From an uncultured Desulfovibrio sp. (GTDB taxonomy: Bacteria; Desulfobacterota; Desulfovibrionia; Desulfovibrionales; Desulfovibrionaceae), in assembly GCA_900553065.1 (NCBI GenBank), contig USBZ01000008.1, positions 1 to 49,493 on the forward strand: a DNA stretch of 49,493 nt, in the 5' to 3' direction. Both the position numbers and the translations under genes were made by a program. Below the pieces are notes generated by a model, which worked only from the letters and a program-made list of their open reading frames with translations, did not search any database and was not told the DNA's origin. Of this stretch, positions 1 through 7,702 are shown in pieces (position 1 is the first letter of the stretch; every line of letters starts with the position of its first letter).

Positions 1-27
1 GAGAGCCTTACAGGCGCATAAGAGGAA

Positions 28-46
28 CCACCGGCTATGCCGGTGG
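28..46 (-). terminator. Hairpin downstream of the first TSUP gene
   Basis: CCACCGGC (28-35) and GCCGGTGG (39-46) form a perfect 8-bp stem with a 3-nt loop, 105 bases past the stop codon of the minus-strand TSUP gene. On the minus strand it is followed only by TTCCTCTTA, so the T-tract is poor. A weak terminator is the likely role. Confidence 0.4.
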
Positions 47-150
47 GGCCCCATTGTGTCTTTTGAAGGACGGGAAACGGATGCCATGCCTGCGGGCGGG
101 GAGGGGCTGCGGAGATTTCCGGCAGGCCGCCCGGCGGGCAGAAGACGTCG

Positions 151-894
151 TCAGCCGATGAAGTAGGGCGACATCTGCATGAACAGGGAGACGGCGGCCA
201 TGCCGAGCAGAATGAGCAGGGCGTTGTGGAAGGTGGCCTGCTTGATGCGCCGTGCCAGCGGCCATGCGCAGAGGAAGCCCGCAGCGGCGGCAGGGGCCAC
301 CATGGAGGCGCTGGTCATGACGTCTTCGGTGATGAGTCCGTGGCTGATGATGACGGCGAGACTGATGAGCGAAGCGCCCGTGGAGCTGGTGAAAAAACCT
401 CTGGCCGTGTTCTTGTCCATGCAGGTGAGCGAGGCGTACATGGCCATGATGGGGCCGTTGATGCCTATGGAGCCGCCGAAGAATCCGGCAAAAAAGCCGC
501 AAAGATACTTGAGAAGAGGCCGCGGCGCCATGCAGGAGCCGAGCCAGTCCTGAATGAGCTGCACGATGACGTGCAGGATGATGATGACGCAGAGCATGAG
601 CTCGAGAATGGCCATGTCCACGACTTTCAGCGTCCAGACGCCGAGCAGGATGCCCGGCAGGGCGGGAAGCCAGAACCCGATGACGTCTCTGATGTTGATG
701 TAGCGCCAGTACAGGGCAAAGGACATGAGACCGACCATGACGGACGCTATGAAGCTGATGAGAATGACCGTCTTGGAAGATACGAACAGGGTGATGAGCG
801 GAAGCGCAATGAGCATGCCCCCCATGCCGGTGAGGCCGTTGATGAAGGCCCCGACGAACCATGCGCCGCCGATGATGAATAGATCGCTGAACAT
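151..894 (-). CDS. TSUP family membrane transporter (TauE/SafE type), copy 1
   Basis: A 247-residue polytopic membrane protein of the TSUP (TauE/SafE) family, whose members export or import sulfonates, sulfite or organic acids at the inner membrane. The family signature lies near the N-terminus, in the stretch GAFINGLTGMGG (about residues 14-25). Hydrophobic segments fill most of the chain, and the two halves each hold a glycine-rich loop (second one GFFGGSIGINGP). The start at 894 puts the methionine just before the first membrane segment and behind GAGGA on the minus strand; earlier in-frame methionines would add a non-conserved tail that crosses the promoter. The next gene upstream is a paralogue of identical length. 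The substrate cannot be read from sequence; sulfite or a C2 sulfonate would fit the likely host. Confidence 0.88.
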   Translation of the reverse strand: MFSDLFIIGGAWFVGAFINGLTGMGGMLIALPLITLFVSSKTVILISFIASVMVGLMSFALYWRYINIRDVIGFWLPALPGILLGVWTLKVVDMAILELMLCVIIILHVIVQLIQDWLGSCMAPRPLLKYLCGFFAGFFGGSIGINGPIMAMYASLTCMDKNTARGFFTSSTGASLISLAVIISHGLITEDVMTSASMVAPAAAAGFLCAWPLARRIKQATFHNALLILLGMAAVSLFMQMSPYFIG

Positions 895-919
895 GAAGTC
901 CTCGAAAAAAAAGTGTGAG

Positions 920-970
920 GAAAGCCTCTTATTCCTTTGGAGGACTTTTGTAAATGGAAAATGGGCGTGA
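920..970 (-). promoter_or_regulatory. Promoter block of TSUP copy 1, shared with copy 2
   Basis: Bases 945-970 match 1873-1898 at 25 of 26 positions and sit 51 bases before the start codon. On the minus strand the block ends in TTTACA, which with a 17-base spacer gives TAAGAG as a weak -10. The conserved part extends upstream of the -35 (CACGCCC then TTTTCCA), more than a bare promoter needs, so an activator or repressor site is likely. Confidence 0.5.
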
Positions 971-1077
971 AAAAAGGACACGTTCGGCAGGAACATCAGC
1001 GGCCGGGACGAAACTGTGAGCCGCATGCGGAACGCGGCCCGGCGGAAGGGCGAGGAATCTGAGTGACGGGCGGCCGG

Positions 1078-1821
1078 TTACCGGGTGAAGAAGGGCAGCA
1101 CCTGGAGAAACAGCGAGACGGCGGCCACGCCGAGCAGAATGAGCAGGGCATGGTGGAAGGTTTCCTGCTTGATGCGCTTTGCCAGAGGCCACGCGCAGAT
1201 AAAGCCCGTCACGGCGGCGGGGGCCACCCAGGAGACGGCGTGAAGCACGTCTTCCGTCACGAGTCCGTTGCTCACGAGCACGGAAATGCTCACGAAGGAG
1301 GCCATCATGGAACTGGTGAAGAAGCCGCGGGCCCTGTTCTTTTCCATGCACATGAGCGAGGTGTATATGGCCATGATGGGGCCGTTGACGCCCAGCGATC
1401 CGCTGAAGAAGCCTGCCGCGAATCCGCACAGGTATTTCATGACCGCCCTCGGAGCCATGCAGGTGCCGAGCCAGTCCTGAATGATCTGCACGATGATGTG
1501 TATGACGAGCAGAATGCCGAGCAGAAGCTCGAGCCACGCGATGTTCACGATCTTGAGCGTCCAGACGCCGAGCAGAATGCCCGGAACGGCGGCCAGCCAG
1601 AAGCCGAGAACTTCCCTGAGATTGATGTAGCGCCAGTAGAGGGAAAGGCACATGAGGCCGACCATGAAGCCCGACAGCATGCTGACGACAATGACGTCTT
1701 TTGAAGACGCGAAAAGCGATATCAGCGGCAGGGCGATGAGGGCGCCTCCCATGCCTGTAAGGCCGTTGATGAACGCTCCGATGAACCAGGCCGCGCCGGT
1801 GATGAGAATATCGCTGTCCAT
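1078..1821 (-). CDS. TSUP family membrane transporter (TauE/SafE type), copy 2
   Basis: A 247-residue TSUP (TauE/SafE) membrane protein, the same length as its downstream neighbour and about two thirds identical to it by eye over the full chain (for example the shared stretches GAFINGLTGMGG, PGILLGVWTLK, MAPR, KYLCGF and ARGFFTSS). The start at 1821 is chosen because it aligns with the start of copy 1 and follows GAGGC. It has its own promoter block at 1873-1898 downstream of the rubrerythrin terminator, so each copy appears to be separately transcribed rather than forming one operon. The most divergent part is the segment after FFTSS, which may carry a substrate or regulation difference. The substrate is not known; an anionic sulfur compound is an inference from family and host. 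Confidence 0.88.
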   Translation of the reverse strand: MDSDILITGAAWFIGAFINGLTGMGGALIALPLISLFASSKDVIVVSMLSGFMVGLMCLSLYWRYINLREVLGFWLAAVPGILLGVWTLKIVNIAWLELLLGILLVIHIIVQIIQDWLGTCMAPRAVMKYLCGFAAGFFSGSLGVNGPIMAIYTSLMCMEKNRARGFFTSSMMASFVSISVLVSNGLVTEDVLHAVSWVAPAAVTGFICAWPLAKRIKQETFHHALLILLGVAAVSLFLQVLPFFTR

Positions 1822-1849
1822 GACTGCCTCGGGGAAAAGGGGTAGGAAA

Positions 1850-1898
1850 ACAATTTCTATGCCTCCAACGTCCTTTTGTAAATGGAAAAGGGGCGTGA
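1850..1898 (-). promoter_or_regulatory. Promoter block of TSUP copy 2
   Basis: The second copy of the 26-base block described at 945-970, here 52 bases before the start codon. On the minus strand it reads TTTACA, 17 bases, then TAGAAA (4 of 6 match to the -10 consensus). Sequence between the block and the gene is not conserved with copy 1, so the block itself appears to be under selection or recently duplicated. Confidence 0.55.
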
Positions 1899-1998
1899 GG
1901 CGTCGGCATGGCGGCGTCAGCGAGGAGGCTGCGGGCTTGCGCAGCGCGGCAGAATCTGGAAGAAATCTGCGGGGCAGCCGGAAAATCTGGATAGGGTA

Positions 1999-2029
1999 CA
2001 AAAAAAGGCCGCCGGAGAACCGACGGCCT
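1999..2029 (-). terminator. Rho-independent terminator of rubrerythrin
   Basis: On the minus strand a stem of AGGCCGTCGG against CCGGCGGCCT (2007-2029, one mismatch) is followed directly by a run of T (2000-2006 as A on the plus strand). It lies 35 bases beyond the rubrerythrin stop and separates it from the TSUP genes. Confidence 0.85.
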
Positions 2030-2063
2030 GAAAGGCAGCTGCCGCCCGAAGGCGGCGAAGCAT

Positions 2064-2555
2064 TTACTTCACGGTGTAGAACTTTTCACCGGCAGCGCCG
2101 CAGACGGGGCACTTGCCTTCGAACTGGCCCTTGCTGATGAAGCCGCACACAGGGCAGATGTAGTAGTCTTCGGCGTCGGTGGTGGGATCAAGAGCCACGT
2201 CCTTGTACAGTTCGGCGTGCACGCCTTCCACCTTGCAGACCATGTCGAGGTACTTGGCGATGGCCATTTCCTCTTCGTTCTTGGCGTCGAGGATCATGCC
2301 GGGATACATGTTCACGCATTCGTGGGTTTCACCGGCAATGGCGGCCTGAATGTTTTCAGCGGTGCTCTTCACTTCCTTGGCGTTGCGGAAGTGGGCCAGA
2401 GCATGAATGGTTTCAGCTTCGGCAGCGGCGCGGAACATCTTGGCGGCCTGCTTGCAGCCTTCCTTTTCAGCCTGAGCGGCAAAGGCGAGGTACTTGCGGT
2501 TGGCCTGGGATTCACCGGCGAAAGCTTCCATCAGGTTGTCATAGGTCTTGCTCAT
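2064..2555 (-). CDS. rbr: Rubrerythrin
   Basis: A 163-residue rubrerythrin, the cytoplasmic non-haem iron peroxidase that reduces hydrogen peroxide in anaerobes. The N-terminal ferritin-like four-helix domain carries the di-iron ligands in GESQANRKY (E14), AEAETIHALAH (E48, H51), the EEE around 94-96 and VEGVHAE (E110, H113). The C-terminal rubredoxin-like domain has CPVCG at 134-138 and CPVCG at 149-153 for the single-iron site. Length is at the short end of the classical family. The start follows AAGGAG-type sequence (minus AGGAGCCC, 8 bases). It is monocistronic, with a clear terminator, and divergent from the yigZ gene. Electron donor is probably a rubredoxin or a reductase elsewhere in the genome. 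Confidence 0.96.
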   Translation of the reverse strand: MSKTYDNLMEAFAGESQANRKYLAFAAQAEKEGCKQAAKMFRAAAEAETIHALAHFRNAKEVKSTAENIQAAIAGETHECVNMYPGMILDAKNEEEMAIAKYLDMVCKVEGVHAELYKDVALDPTTDAEDYYICPVCGFISKGQFEGKCPVCGAAGEKFYTVK

Positions 2556-2605
2556 AAGGGCTCCTTGTGCGAAAAAACGTTGACGTTGTGTTGTTGTGTT
2601 CGGTT

Positions 2606-2622
2606 GTTCCCATAACAGGAAC
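2606..2622. promoter_or_regulatory. Short inverted repeat upstream of rubrerythrin
   Basis: GTTCC (2606-2610) and GGAAC (2618-2622) form an inverted repeat spaced by 7 bases, 51 bases before the rubrerythrin start. On the minus strand the spacer reads TGTTATG, which resembles an extended -10. An operator for a stress regulator is possible, but the sequence is not a recognisable PerR box. Confidence 0.3.
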
Positions 2623-2665
2623 GATTCTTATTTAGAACAGGGCTCCCGCTTTGTAAAGTGTTTTT

Positions 2666-2694
2666 TTGCGGGGTCGGGAAAGTTTTTTTATAAT
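2666..2694 (+). promoter_or_regulatory. Sigma-70 promoter for yigZ-asparaginase-ppiase run
   Basis: TTGCGG (2666-2671), a 17-base spacer and a perfect TATAAT (2689-2694) lie 33 bases before the start of the YigZ-family gene, in an AT-rich stretch. This is one of the best promoter matches in the window. Confidence 0.7.
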
Positions 2695-2726
2695 TTTTTC
2701 CAACTTTTTGAAATAAAAGGTTTTTT

Positions 2727-3401
2727 ATGTCTTTGTCCTATAAGGTTCCCGATCTTCCTCTGTTCGGGGAGCGCGGCTTTTCGTCTTCTTCCGGTGAGGA
2801 GTACCGGATTCGCTTTGAAGAGGAGATAAAGCGCAGCCGCTTCATCACCACGCTGGCCCGGGCCGACAGCCGGGAGAGGGCGCTTGCCTTTGTGGAGAGC
2901 GTCCGGAGGGAATTTCCCGACGCGCGTCATAACTGCTGGGCCTATGCCGTGGGCAGGCCCGGCGATACCGCGCAGGTGGGGCAGAGCGACGACGGCGAAC
3001 CGCACGGCACGGCGGGCAGGCCCATGCTGGCACAGCTGCTTTACGGCGGCGTAGGCGAACTTGTTGCCGTGACCACGCGTTACTTCGGGGGCATAAAGCT
3101 GGGCACGGGCGGTCTGACCCGCGCGTATCAGAACGGCGTGAAGCAGGCGCTCACGCTTCTGCCGGTAACGGAGAAAAAGGTGCTTGTCCGGGTTCTGGCC
3201 GAAGTGGACTATGCGCATGCCGATCGTTTTCACCGGCTGCTTCCCCGTTTTCAGGCCCGCATCGTGGACGAGGACTTTGCCGACCGGGCTCTTTTTACGC
3301 TGGAACTTCCCGAAGACCTCGTGCAGGAGTGCGGAAAGGCGCTCCGTGAGGCCACGGACGGCGCCAGCGAACTTGTTTCGGAAGAAAAGGATACGATATG
3401 A
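2727..3401 (+). CDS. YigZ/IMPACT family protein
   Basis: A 224-residue member of the UPF0029 (IMPACT/YigZ) family. The N-terminal domain carries the family core ARHNCWAYAVG (about residues 66-76), the downstream QSDDGEPHGTAGRPM and the motif TTRYFGGIKLGTGGL, followed by a smaller C-terminal domain of the EF-G domain-V-like type. The first 20 residues are a poorly conserved tail. Members are linked in other organisms to translation-related stress control, but the bacterial biochemical role is not settled. The stop codon overlaps the asparaginase start by 4 bases (ATGA), so the two are translationally coupled. AAAGG sits 7 bases before the start. Confidence 0.93.
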   Translation: MSLSYKVPDLPLFGERGFSSSSGEEYRIRFEEEIKRSRFITTLARADSRERALAFVESVRREFPDARHNCWAYAVGRPGDTAQVGQSDDGEPHGTAGRPMLAQLLYGGVGELVAVTTRYFGGIKLGTGGLTRAYQNGVKQALTLLPVTEKKVLVRVLAEVDYAHADRFHRLLPRFQARIVDEDFADRALFTLELPEDLVQECGKALREATDGASELVSEEKDTI

Positions 3402-4369
3402 AAAGGATACTCATGCTGGCCACGGGGGGCACCATTGCCTGCGAGCCTTCGGAAGACGGGCTTGTACCGCGCCTCTCCGGGTCGGCCATGCTGGAAGCGC
3501 TGCACGGTTCCGGCATACCCTGTGAAGTGGACGTGCAGGAGCTCATGAATCTCGACAGCAGCAATCTGCAGCCCGAAGACTGGGAGCGCATGGCCCGCGC
3601 CGTGGCCGGGGCGCATGAGCGCTACGACGGCTTCGTGATCACGCACGGAACGGACACGCTCGCCTATACGGCGGCGGCTCTTCATCAGATGCTGAGAAAT
3701 CTCGGCAAGCCCGTGATCATCACCGGCTCGCAGCTGCCGCTCGGCGCGGCAGGCTCCGACGGCCCGCGGAATCTCCGTGATGCCTTTTTCGTGGCCTGCG
3801 AGGGCGTGCCCGGGGTGTTCGTGGTGTTTCACGGCGACGTCATCGACGGCAGCCGTGCCAAGAAGATGCATACGGAAAGCTTTGCGGCCTATGCCAGCGT
3901 GAATGCGCCTCTGGCCCGCATCACGCCGCAGGGGGTGCAGTGGAAGGAACGGCGGCCGCTGCCTGCGGGACCTCTGGAACTGGTGACCGGTCTGGAGCGC
4001 CGGGTATGCGTGCTCAAGCTGGTTCCCGGCACGTCTCCTGCGCTTCTGGACATGCTGGTCGATGCCGGATACCGGGGAGTCATCATTGAAGGCTTCGGCG
4101 CGGGCGGGGTGCCCAACGACAGCCGGGGCAGTTTTCTTCCTGCCATACGCCGGGCCGTGGAAAAGGGCGTGGTCATCGTATGCGCCTCCCAGTGCATTTT
4201 CGACGGCGTGGATCTTTCCCGGTATCCGATCGGGGTGCTGGCCGCCAGACTCGGCGCGGTTTCCGGCGGGGACAAAACCGTGGAAACGCTGACGGTGTGT
4301 CTCATGCAGGCGCTGCACTACTGCGGCAGCATGGAAGAGGTGCGCGGATTCATGGAACAGTCGGCATAG
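3398..4369 (+). CDS. ansA: L-asparaginase (type I-like, cytoplasmic)
   Basis: A 323-residue L-asparaginase that hydrolyses asparagine to aspartate and ammonia. The two active-site threonine motifs are intact: LATGGTIAC near residues 7-15 and THGTDTLAYTAAA around residue 80. The lysine-containing segment TGSQLPLGAAGSDGPRNL also matches the family. There is no signal peptide, so a cytoplasmic, type I-like enzyme is expected rather than the secreted type II form. It starts inside the last codons of the YigZ-family gene (4-base overlap) and probably shares its promoter at 2666. Glutaminase side activity cannot be judged from sequence. Confidence 0.94.
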   Translation: MKRILMLATGGTIACEPSEDGLVPRLSGSAMLEALHGSGIPCEVDVQELMNLDSSNLQPEDWERMARAVAGAHERYDGFVITHGTDTLAYTAAALHQMLRNLGKPVIITGSQLPLGAAGSDGPRNLRDAFFVACEGVPGVFVVFHGDVIDGSRAKKMHTESFAAYASVNAPLARITPQGVQWKERRPLPAGPLELVTGLERRVCVLKLVPGTSPALLDMLVDAGYRGVIIEGFGAGGVPNDSRGSFLPAIRRAVEKGVVIVCASQCIFDGVDLSRYPIGVLAARLGAVSGGDKTVETLTVCLMQALHYCGSMEEVRGFMEQSA

Positions 4370-4441
4370 CGCGGGCGTTCCGCCTTGCCTTTTCCCCCTT
4401 TTTGCGTCACAAAAGAAAAAATTATCTTTGTGGAGATGACG

Positions 4442-4948
4442 ATGAGCAATCCTCTTATCCTTATGGAAACTTCCTCCGGCGACATTCTGCTGGAACTTTT
4501 TGAAGACAAGGCGCCCGCTACCGTGGCGAACTTCCTGCGCTATGTCGATGAAGAATTTTACAACAACACCATTTTCCACCGCGTCATCAAGGATTTCATG
4601 ATCCAGGGCGGTGGACTCGGCGTGCGCATGGACGAAAAGCCCACGCACGAACCGGTGATGAACGAAGCCGGCAACGGTCTTTCCAACAAGCGCGGCACGC
4701 TTGCCATGGCCCGCACGTCCGAGCCTCATTCCGCTGCGGCGCAGTTCTTCATCAATCTGGTGGACAATGAGGAGCTCGATCACAAGGACGACACGCCTGA
4801 AGGCTACGGCTACTGCGTGTTCGGCCGCGTGGAAGACGGCATGGACGTTGTGGACAAGATTGCCAAACTTAAAGTGAAACCTCAGGGTGAACATGAAGCC
4901 GTGCCCGTGGACATGGTGGTCATCACCCGGGTGAGCCGTTTTGAATAG
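4442..4948 (+). CDS. ppiB: Cyclophilin-type peptidyl-prolyl cis-trans isomerase
   Basis: A 168-residue cyclophilin that speeds isomerisation of X-Pro bonds. The catalytic strand is clear: FHRVIKDFMIQGG (arginine at about residue 43), followed by MARTSEPHSAAAQFFINL with the QFFIN core, and the closing TRVSRFE. No signal peptide is present, so it is the cytoplasmic form. The start at 4442 is selected because GGAG lies 6 bases upstream; the ATG at 4436 would be too close to it. Length matches the compact bacterial PpiB type. It lies 72 bases after the asparaginase gene, with no terminator I can see between them, and is followed by a terminator. Confidence 0.95.
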   Translation: MSNPLILMETSSGDILLELFEDKAPATVANFLRYVDEEFYNNTIFHRVIKDFMIQGGGLGVRMDEKPTHEPVMNEAGNGLSNKRGTLAMARTSEPHSAAAQFFINLVDNEELDHKDDTPEGYGYCVFGRVEDGMDVVDKIAKLKVKPQGEHEAVPVDMVVITRVSRFE

Positions 4949-4968
4949 CCTTTAGTCGTATGTATGAG

Positions 4969-5003
4969 GGAGAGTCGGATTGTCCGGCTCTCCTGATTTC
5001 TTT
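4969..5003 (+). terminator. Terminator after the cyclophilin gene
   Basis: GGAGAGTCGGA (4969-4979) pairs with TCCGGCTCTCC (4983-4993) over 11 positions including one G-U, with a 3-nt loop, followed by a broken T-tract (TGATTTCTTT). It closes the 2666-promoted run. Confidence 0.7.
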
Positions 5004-5056
5004 CCGGGCCGTGGGCCCGGGCAGACGGCCCGTCGGGCCGAATTCAGGAGCATTCC

Positions 5057-5503
5057 GTGGAAGCAGTGTCTGGTTCAGGCTCATTGCCCATATTTGTGGC
5101 GTGTATTCTTGCGGCGGTTTGTGTTCTTGTGCTGTTCTCCCGCAAGGGCGGCAAAAAGAGAACGACGGCGAAAAAAGCCTCTTCTGTTCAGGACGGCGTG
5201 CCCGCGGGGCTGGAAGAGGATTATCGCTGCGGGGTGGATCCCTGCAGCTGCGGCATGCCGGTGATGTACACCCTGCATACCTGCCGGCACTGCGTACGGC
5301 TCAAGGATTTTCTTGACAACCACGGCATAGCGCATCGCCTGATTTATGTGGACGACTTTGCCGATCCGGCCCGCAAGCAGATCATGACGACGCTGCGTTC
5401 GTACAATCCGCGCGGCTCCTTCCCCACGCTGGTGGTGCCTGACGGCCGCAGCGCGGTGGGATTCCGCGAAGAAGCCGTCAAGACGCTGCTCGGAATCGAG
5501 TAG
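5057..5503 (+). CDS. Membrane-anchored glutaredoxin-family protein
   Basis: A 148-residue protein with one N-terminal membrane segment (about residues 11-27), a basic linker, then a thioredoxin-fold domain of glutaredoxin type. The redox motif is TCRHC (C76, C79), and FPTLVV (about residues 126-131) supplies the usual cis-proline. Just before the domain sits a second cysteine group, C58, C63 and C65, within about 20 residues of the active site; such cysteines could relay electrons or bind metal. The start is GTG at 5057 with AGGAG 6 bases upstream; no better ATG exists. By charge (KKRTTAKK after the helix) the glutaredoxin domain probably faces the cytoplasm. The partner is unknown. It is 49 bases before the next gene and likely cotranscribed with it. 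Confidence 0.85.
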   Translation: MEAVSGSGSLPIFVACILAAVCVLVLFSRKGGKKRTTAKKASSVQDGVPAGLEEDYRCGVDPCSCGMPVMYTLHTCRHCVRLKDFLDNHGIAHRLIYVDDFADPARKQIMTTLRSYNPRGSFPTLVVPDGRSAVGFREEAVKTLLGIE

Positions 5504-5552
5504 TTTTCCGTTCTGTTTCAGATACGGTTCATAACAAGTCAGAGGAGCATGG

Positions 5553-7196
5553 ATGAACAAGAAGTATATCGTCGGCGGTCTTATCTTCTGGGCCGGACTT
5601 TCCGGCTACATGGGACTGCGCATTCTTGAAAGCTATACCGAAGACGCCGTGTTTGCGGCGCTTTCCGCCGTGCCTGCCGAGGCCCGGGAAATCCGGTATT
5701 CGTTTCTCAGCAATACGCTCACGCTGAAGGGCGTGGAATATGAGCTGCCCGACGAAAAGATCATGCACAAAGGCTCCATTGAGCTCGTGGAAGTCACGGG
5801 CTTCAACCGCAAGTGCATGTTCGTCAAGCCCAACATGCCCGCCTATGATCCGGATACGCTTCCCATCGTGGCGGAGTCCATCCATGCTCAGGGCATCATC
5901 GACAGGCTGCATGTTGACAATACGCAGGTGGAGCAGCGCATTTCCGATGTGCAGCTGCGCGGCTGGTATCAGCGTCTGGGCATGTTCCTCGATCAGCACC
6001 GGCAGCACAACGGCGAGCTTTCCTATTATGAGGAGCTGTATCGCTATCGTCTGGACGGGCTGGACATCAGCAACGTGGCGCTCACGATCACCGAACCCGA
6101 TACGGCGCCGGTGACCGCAACCATCGACAAGATTGCGCTTTCCGAAGGCGTGCGTGCTCCGCGTATCGAGGAAAAGGTCGCTCCCGTGAGCATGTATCTT
6201 TCCGGCGTTCGTTTCTCCGGCAAAGACAGCTCCGGCGATATGATTTCCGGCGGCGTTCAGCGTCTGGAAGTCAGGGATGTGCTGTTGCCGGATCCTGCCG
6301 TCATGGTTGAGCTTTCCGGCATCAACGAGGCTCTGGATGCCGCCGATCTGGACACCGAAGCCGGTTCGATGGCGTTTGAGGAGCAGCTGACCAGACTGGT
6401 GACGGTGCTTCAGCAGAATTACGAAAAGAGGGTTCCTTTCTCCCGCATGGGCATGCAGGGCGCCCGGGTTGAGCTTACCGGCGGCGACGCTGCTGCGGAG
6501 AGCGCCGGTAAAAAGATGGCTGCGCTGGCTCTGAACGGATTTAATTATACGCAGGCGCTGACGGCGGAAGGGGATGTCAGAAGCACGGCTTCTCTCGACG
6601 CCCTGAAGCTGGATGTGCCCGAGCTGACCTCGGACGCCATCATTGCGCGATACGCTCCCGAGGGCTTTGTGCTGAATATGAGCGGCGAGAGCGTTTCCGG
6701 TGACGACAGCATTGAGGGCAAGGGCCGGTACGAACTGAAGGGCCTCGGTGAGATGGAAGGCAGTCTGGCGCTTCGGGGTGACATCAAGGCTCTGCAGAGC
6801 TGGTCCGGCATGGACGATCTCGCTCCCGAAGAACTGATGCAGCGCGTGCAGCTGAAGAATCTGAATCTGGTCTACAGAGATTCCGGTCTGCTGGCCATGG
6901 CTGTGGAGATCCTGGCCAGACAGGAAGGCAGAAGCCCCGATGATCTGCTGATGGAGGCTTCGCAGGTGCTGGCCATGACCAGTCAGCTGCCGAACAGGGC
7001 CGCCCGACAGCTCGGTACGGCGCTCACGGAACAGCTGGCCACGCCCGGTGAGTTTGCCATGGATCTTGAGCCTGCAGCGCCGATAAGCCTTCTGGAGCTG
7101 TTCACCATGGCGATGATGGGCTCGGACGATCTGCCGGTGACCTTCAGCTCGAAGGCCGGACAGAAGGCTCTGAAGAATTATATGCCGAAGAACTGA
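5553..7196 (+). CDS. Large envelope protein of unknown function with N-terminal anchor
   Basis: A 547-residue protein that I do not recognise. It begins with a single hydrophobic segment (about residues 5-22, IVGGLIFWAGLSGYMGL) that is either a membrane anchor or an uncleaved signal, followed by a long, strand-rich soluble part without cysteine motifs, nucleotide loops or repeats obvious by eye. Short recurring themes such as LTLKGVEY, VRFSG, GARVELTG and LALNGF resemble the beta strands of AsmA-like or DUF945-like envelope proteins, which is only an impression. AGAGGAG precedes the start by 6 bases. A strong terminator follows, so it closes the unit with the glutaredoxin gene, which could service a disulfide in the envelope. 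Confidence 0.8.
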   Translation: MNKKYIVGGLIFWAGLSGYMGLRILESYTEDAVFAALSAVPAEAREIRYSFLSNTLTLKGVEYELPDEKIMHKGSIELVEVTGFNRKCMFVKPNMPAYDPDTLPIVAESIHAQGIIDRLHVDNTQVEQRISDVQLRGWYQRLGMFLDQHRQHNGELSYYEELYRYRLDGLDISNVALTITEPDTAPVTATIDKIALSEGVRAPRIEEKVAPVSMYLSGVRFSGKDSSGDMISGGVQRLEVRDVLLPDPAVMVELSGINEALDAADLDTEAGSMAFEEQLTRLVTVLQQNYEKRVPFSRMGMQGARVELTGGDAAAESAGKKMAALALNGFNYTQALTAEGDVRSTASLDALKLDVPELTSDAIIARYAPEGFVLNMSGESVSGDDSIEGKGRYELKGLGEMEGSLALRGDIKALQSWSGMDDLAPEELMQRVQLKNLNLVYRDSGLLAMAVEILARQEGRSPDDLLMEASQVLAMTSQLPNRAARQLGTALTEQLATPGEFAMDLEPAAPISLLELFTMAMMGSDDLPVTFSSKAGQKALKNYMPKN

Positions 7197-7230
7197 TCCG
7201 GATGGCATCCGGCTTCGGAGGAAAAACAGG

Positions 7231-7264
7231 AAGGGCGACGGAGAACTCCGCCGCCCTTTTGCTT
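7231..7264 (+). terminator. Rho-independent terminator
   Basis: AGGGCGACGGA (7232-7242) pairs with TCCGCCGCCCT (7247-7257) with one mismatch and a short loop, then TTTTGCTTTT. It ends the transcript of the 547-residue envelope protein. Confidence 0.82.
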
Positions 7265-7265
7265 T

Positions 7266-7644
7266 TGATGCGGGGCCGTGCGCGCAGACGGCGAGTGCTG
7301 CCCGTTTCGCGGCCTGAGGATCGTGCCGCGGGCGGGAGAGGGGGCATCGCTCCTCGGGGTCACATGATTGTGCCCGTTTTGCAGGCCTTCTGCGCGCGGG
7401 GTGCTGCAGACCGCAGAAAGCACGGTACCTGCGTCCATGAAGAGAGGCGGTCAGGCTTTGCTGATATTATGTAGCAGTGTGTGGTGAGGAGTGGAAAAAA
7501 TCGACGCCGGAGCTTTTGCTGCCGGGCGATGAGAGGCATGCAGGCAGATGAGTAAACGCCGTAACCGCCATGCGCCGCATTATGCCTTTATGGAGCGGCC
7601 TGCGCAGCGCCTCCCCAGGCATTTCCACACCGTTCGGGGCATAG
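7266..7644. other. Gene-free interval
   Basis: Between two terminators there is no reading frame with a credible ribosome site and protein-like composition. The best plus-strand frame, starting at ATG 7548, encodes a very basic peptide and runs straight through the 7648 terminator, so I do not call it. No tandem repeat or tRNA is visible. The stretch may be a decayed gene. Confidence 0.5.
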
Positions 7645-7686
7645 AAAAGCTCCCGCCGGCGAGAAGGGCCAGCGGGAGCTTTTTTA
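7645..7686. terminator. Terminator of the TRAP operon, possibly bidirectional
   Basis: AGCTCCCGC (7648-7656) pairs perfectly with GCGGGAGCT (7672-7680), with an inner GGC/GCC pairing. It is flanked by AAAA on the left and TTTTTT on the right, so it can act on either strand. It lies 17 bases beyond the stop of the last TRAP-operon gene. Confidence 0.8.
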
Positions 7687-7702
7687 TGCGTGGTCGGAAA
7701 GG

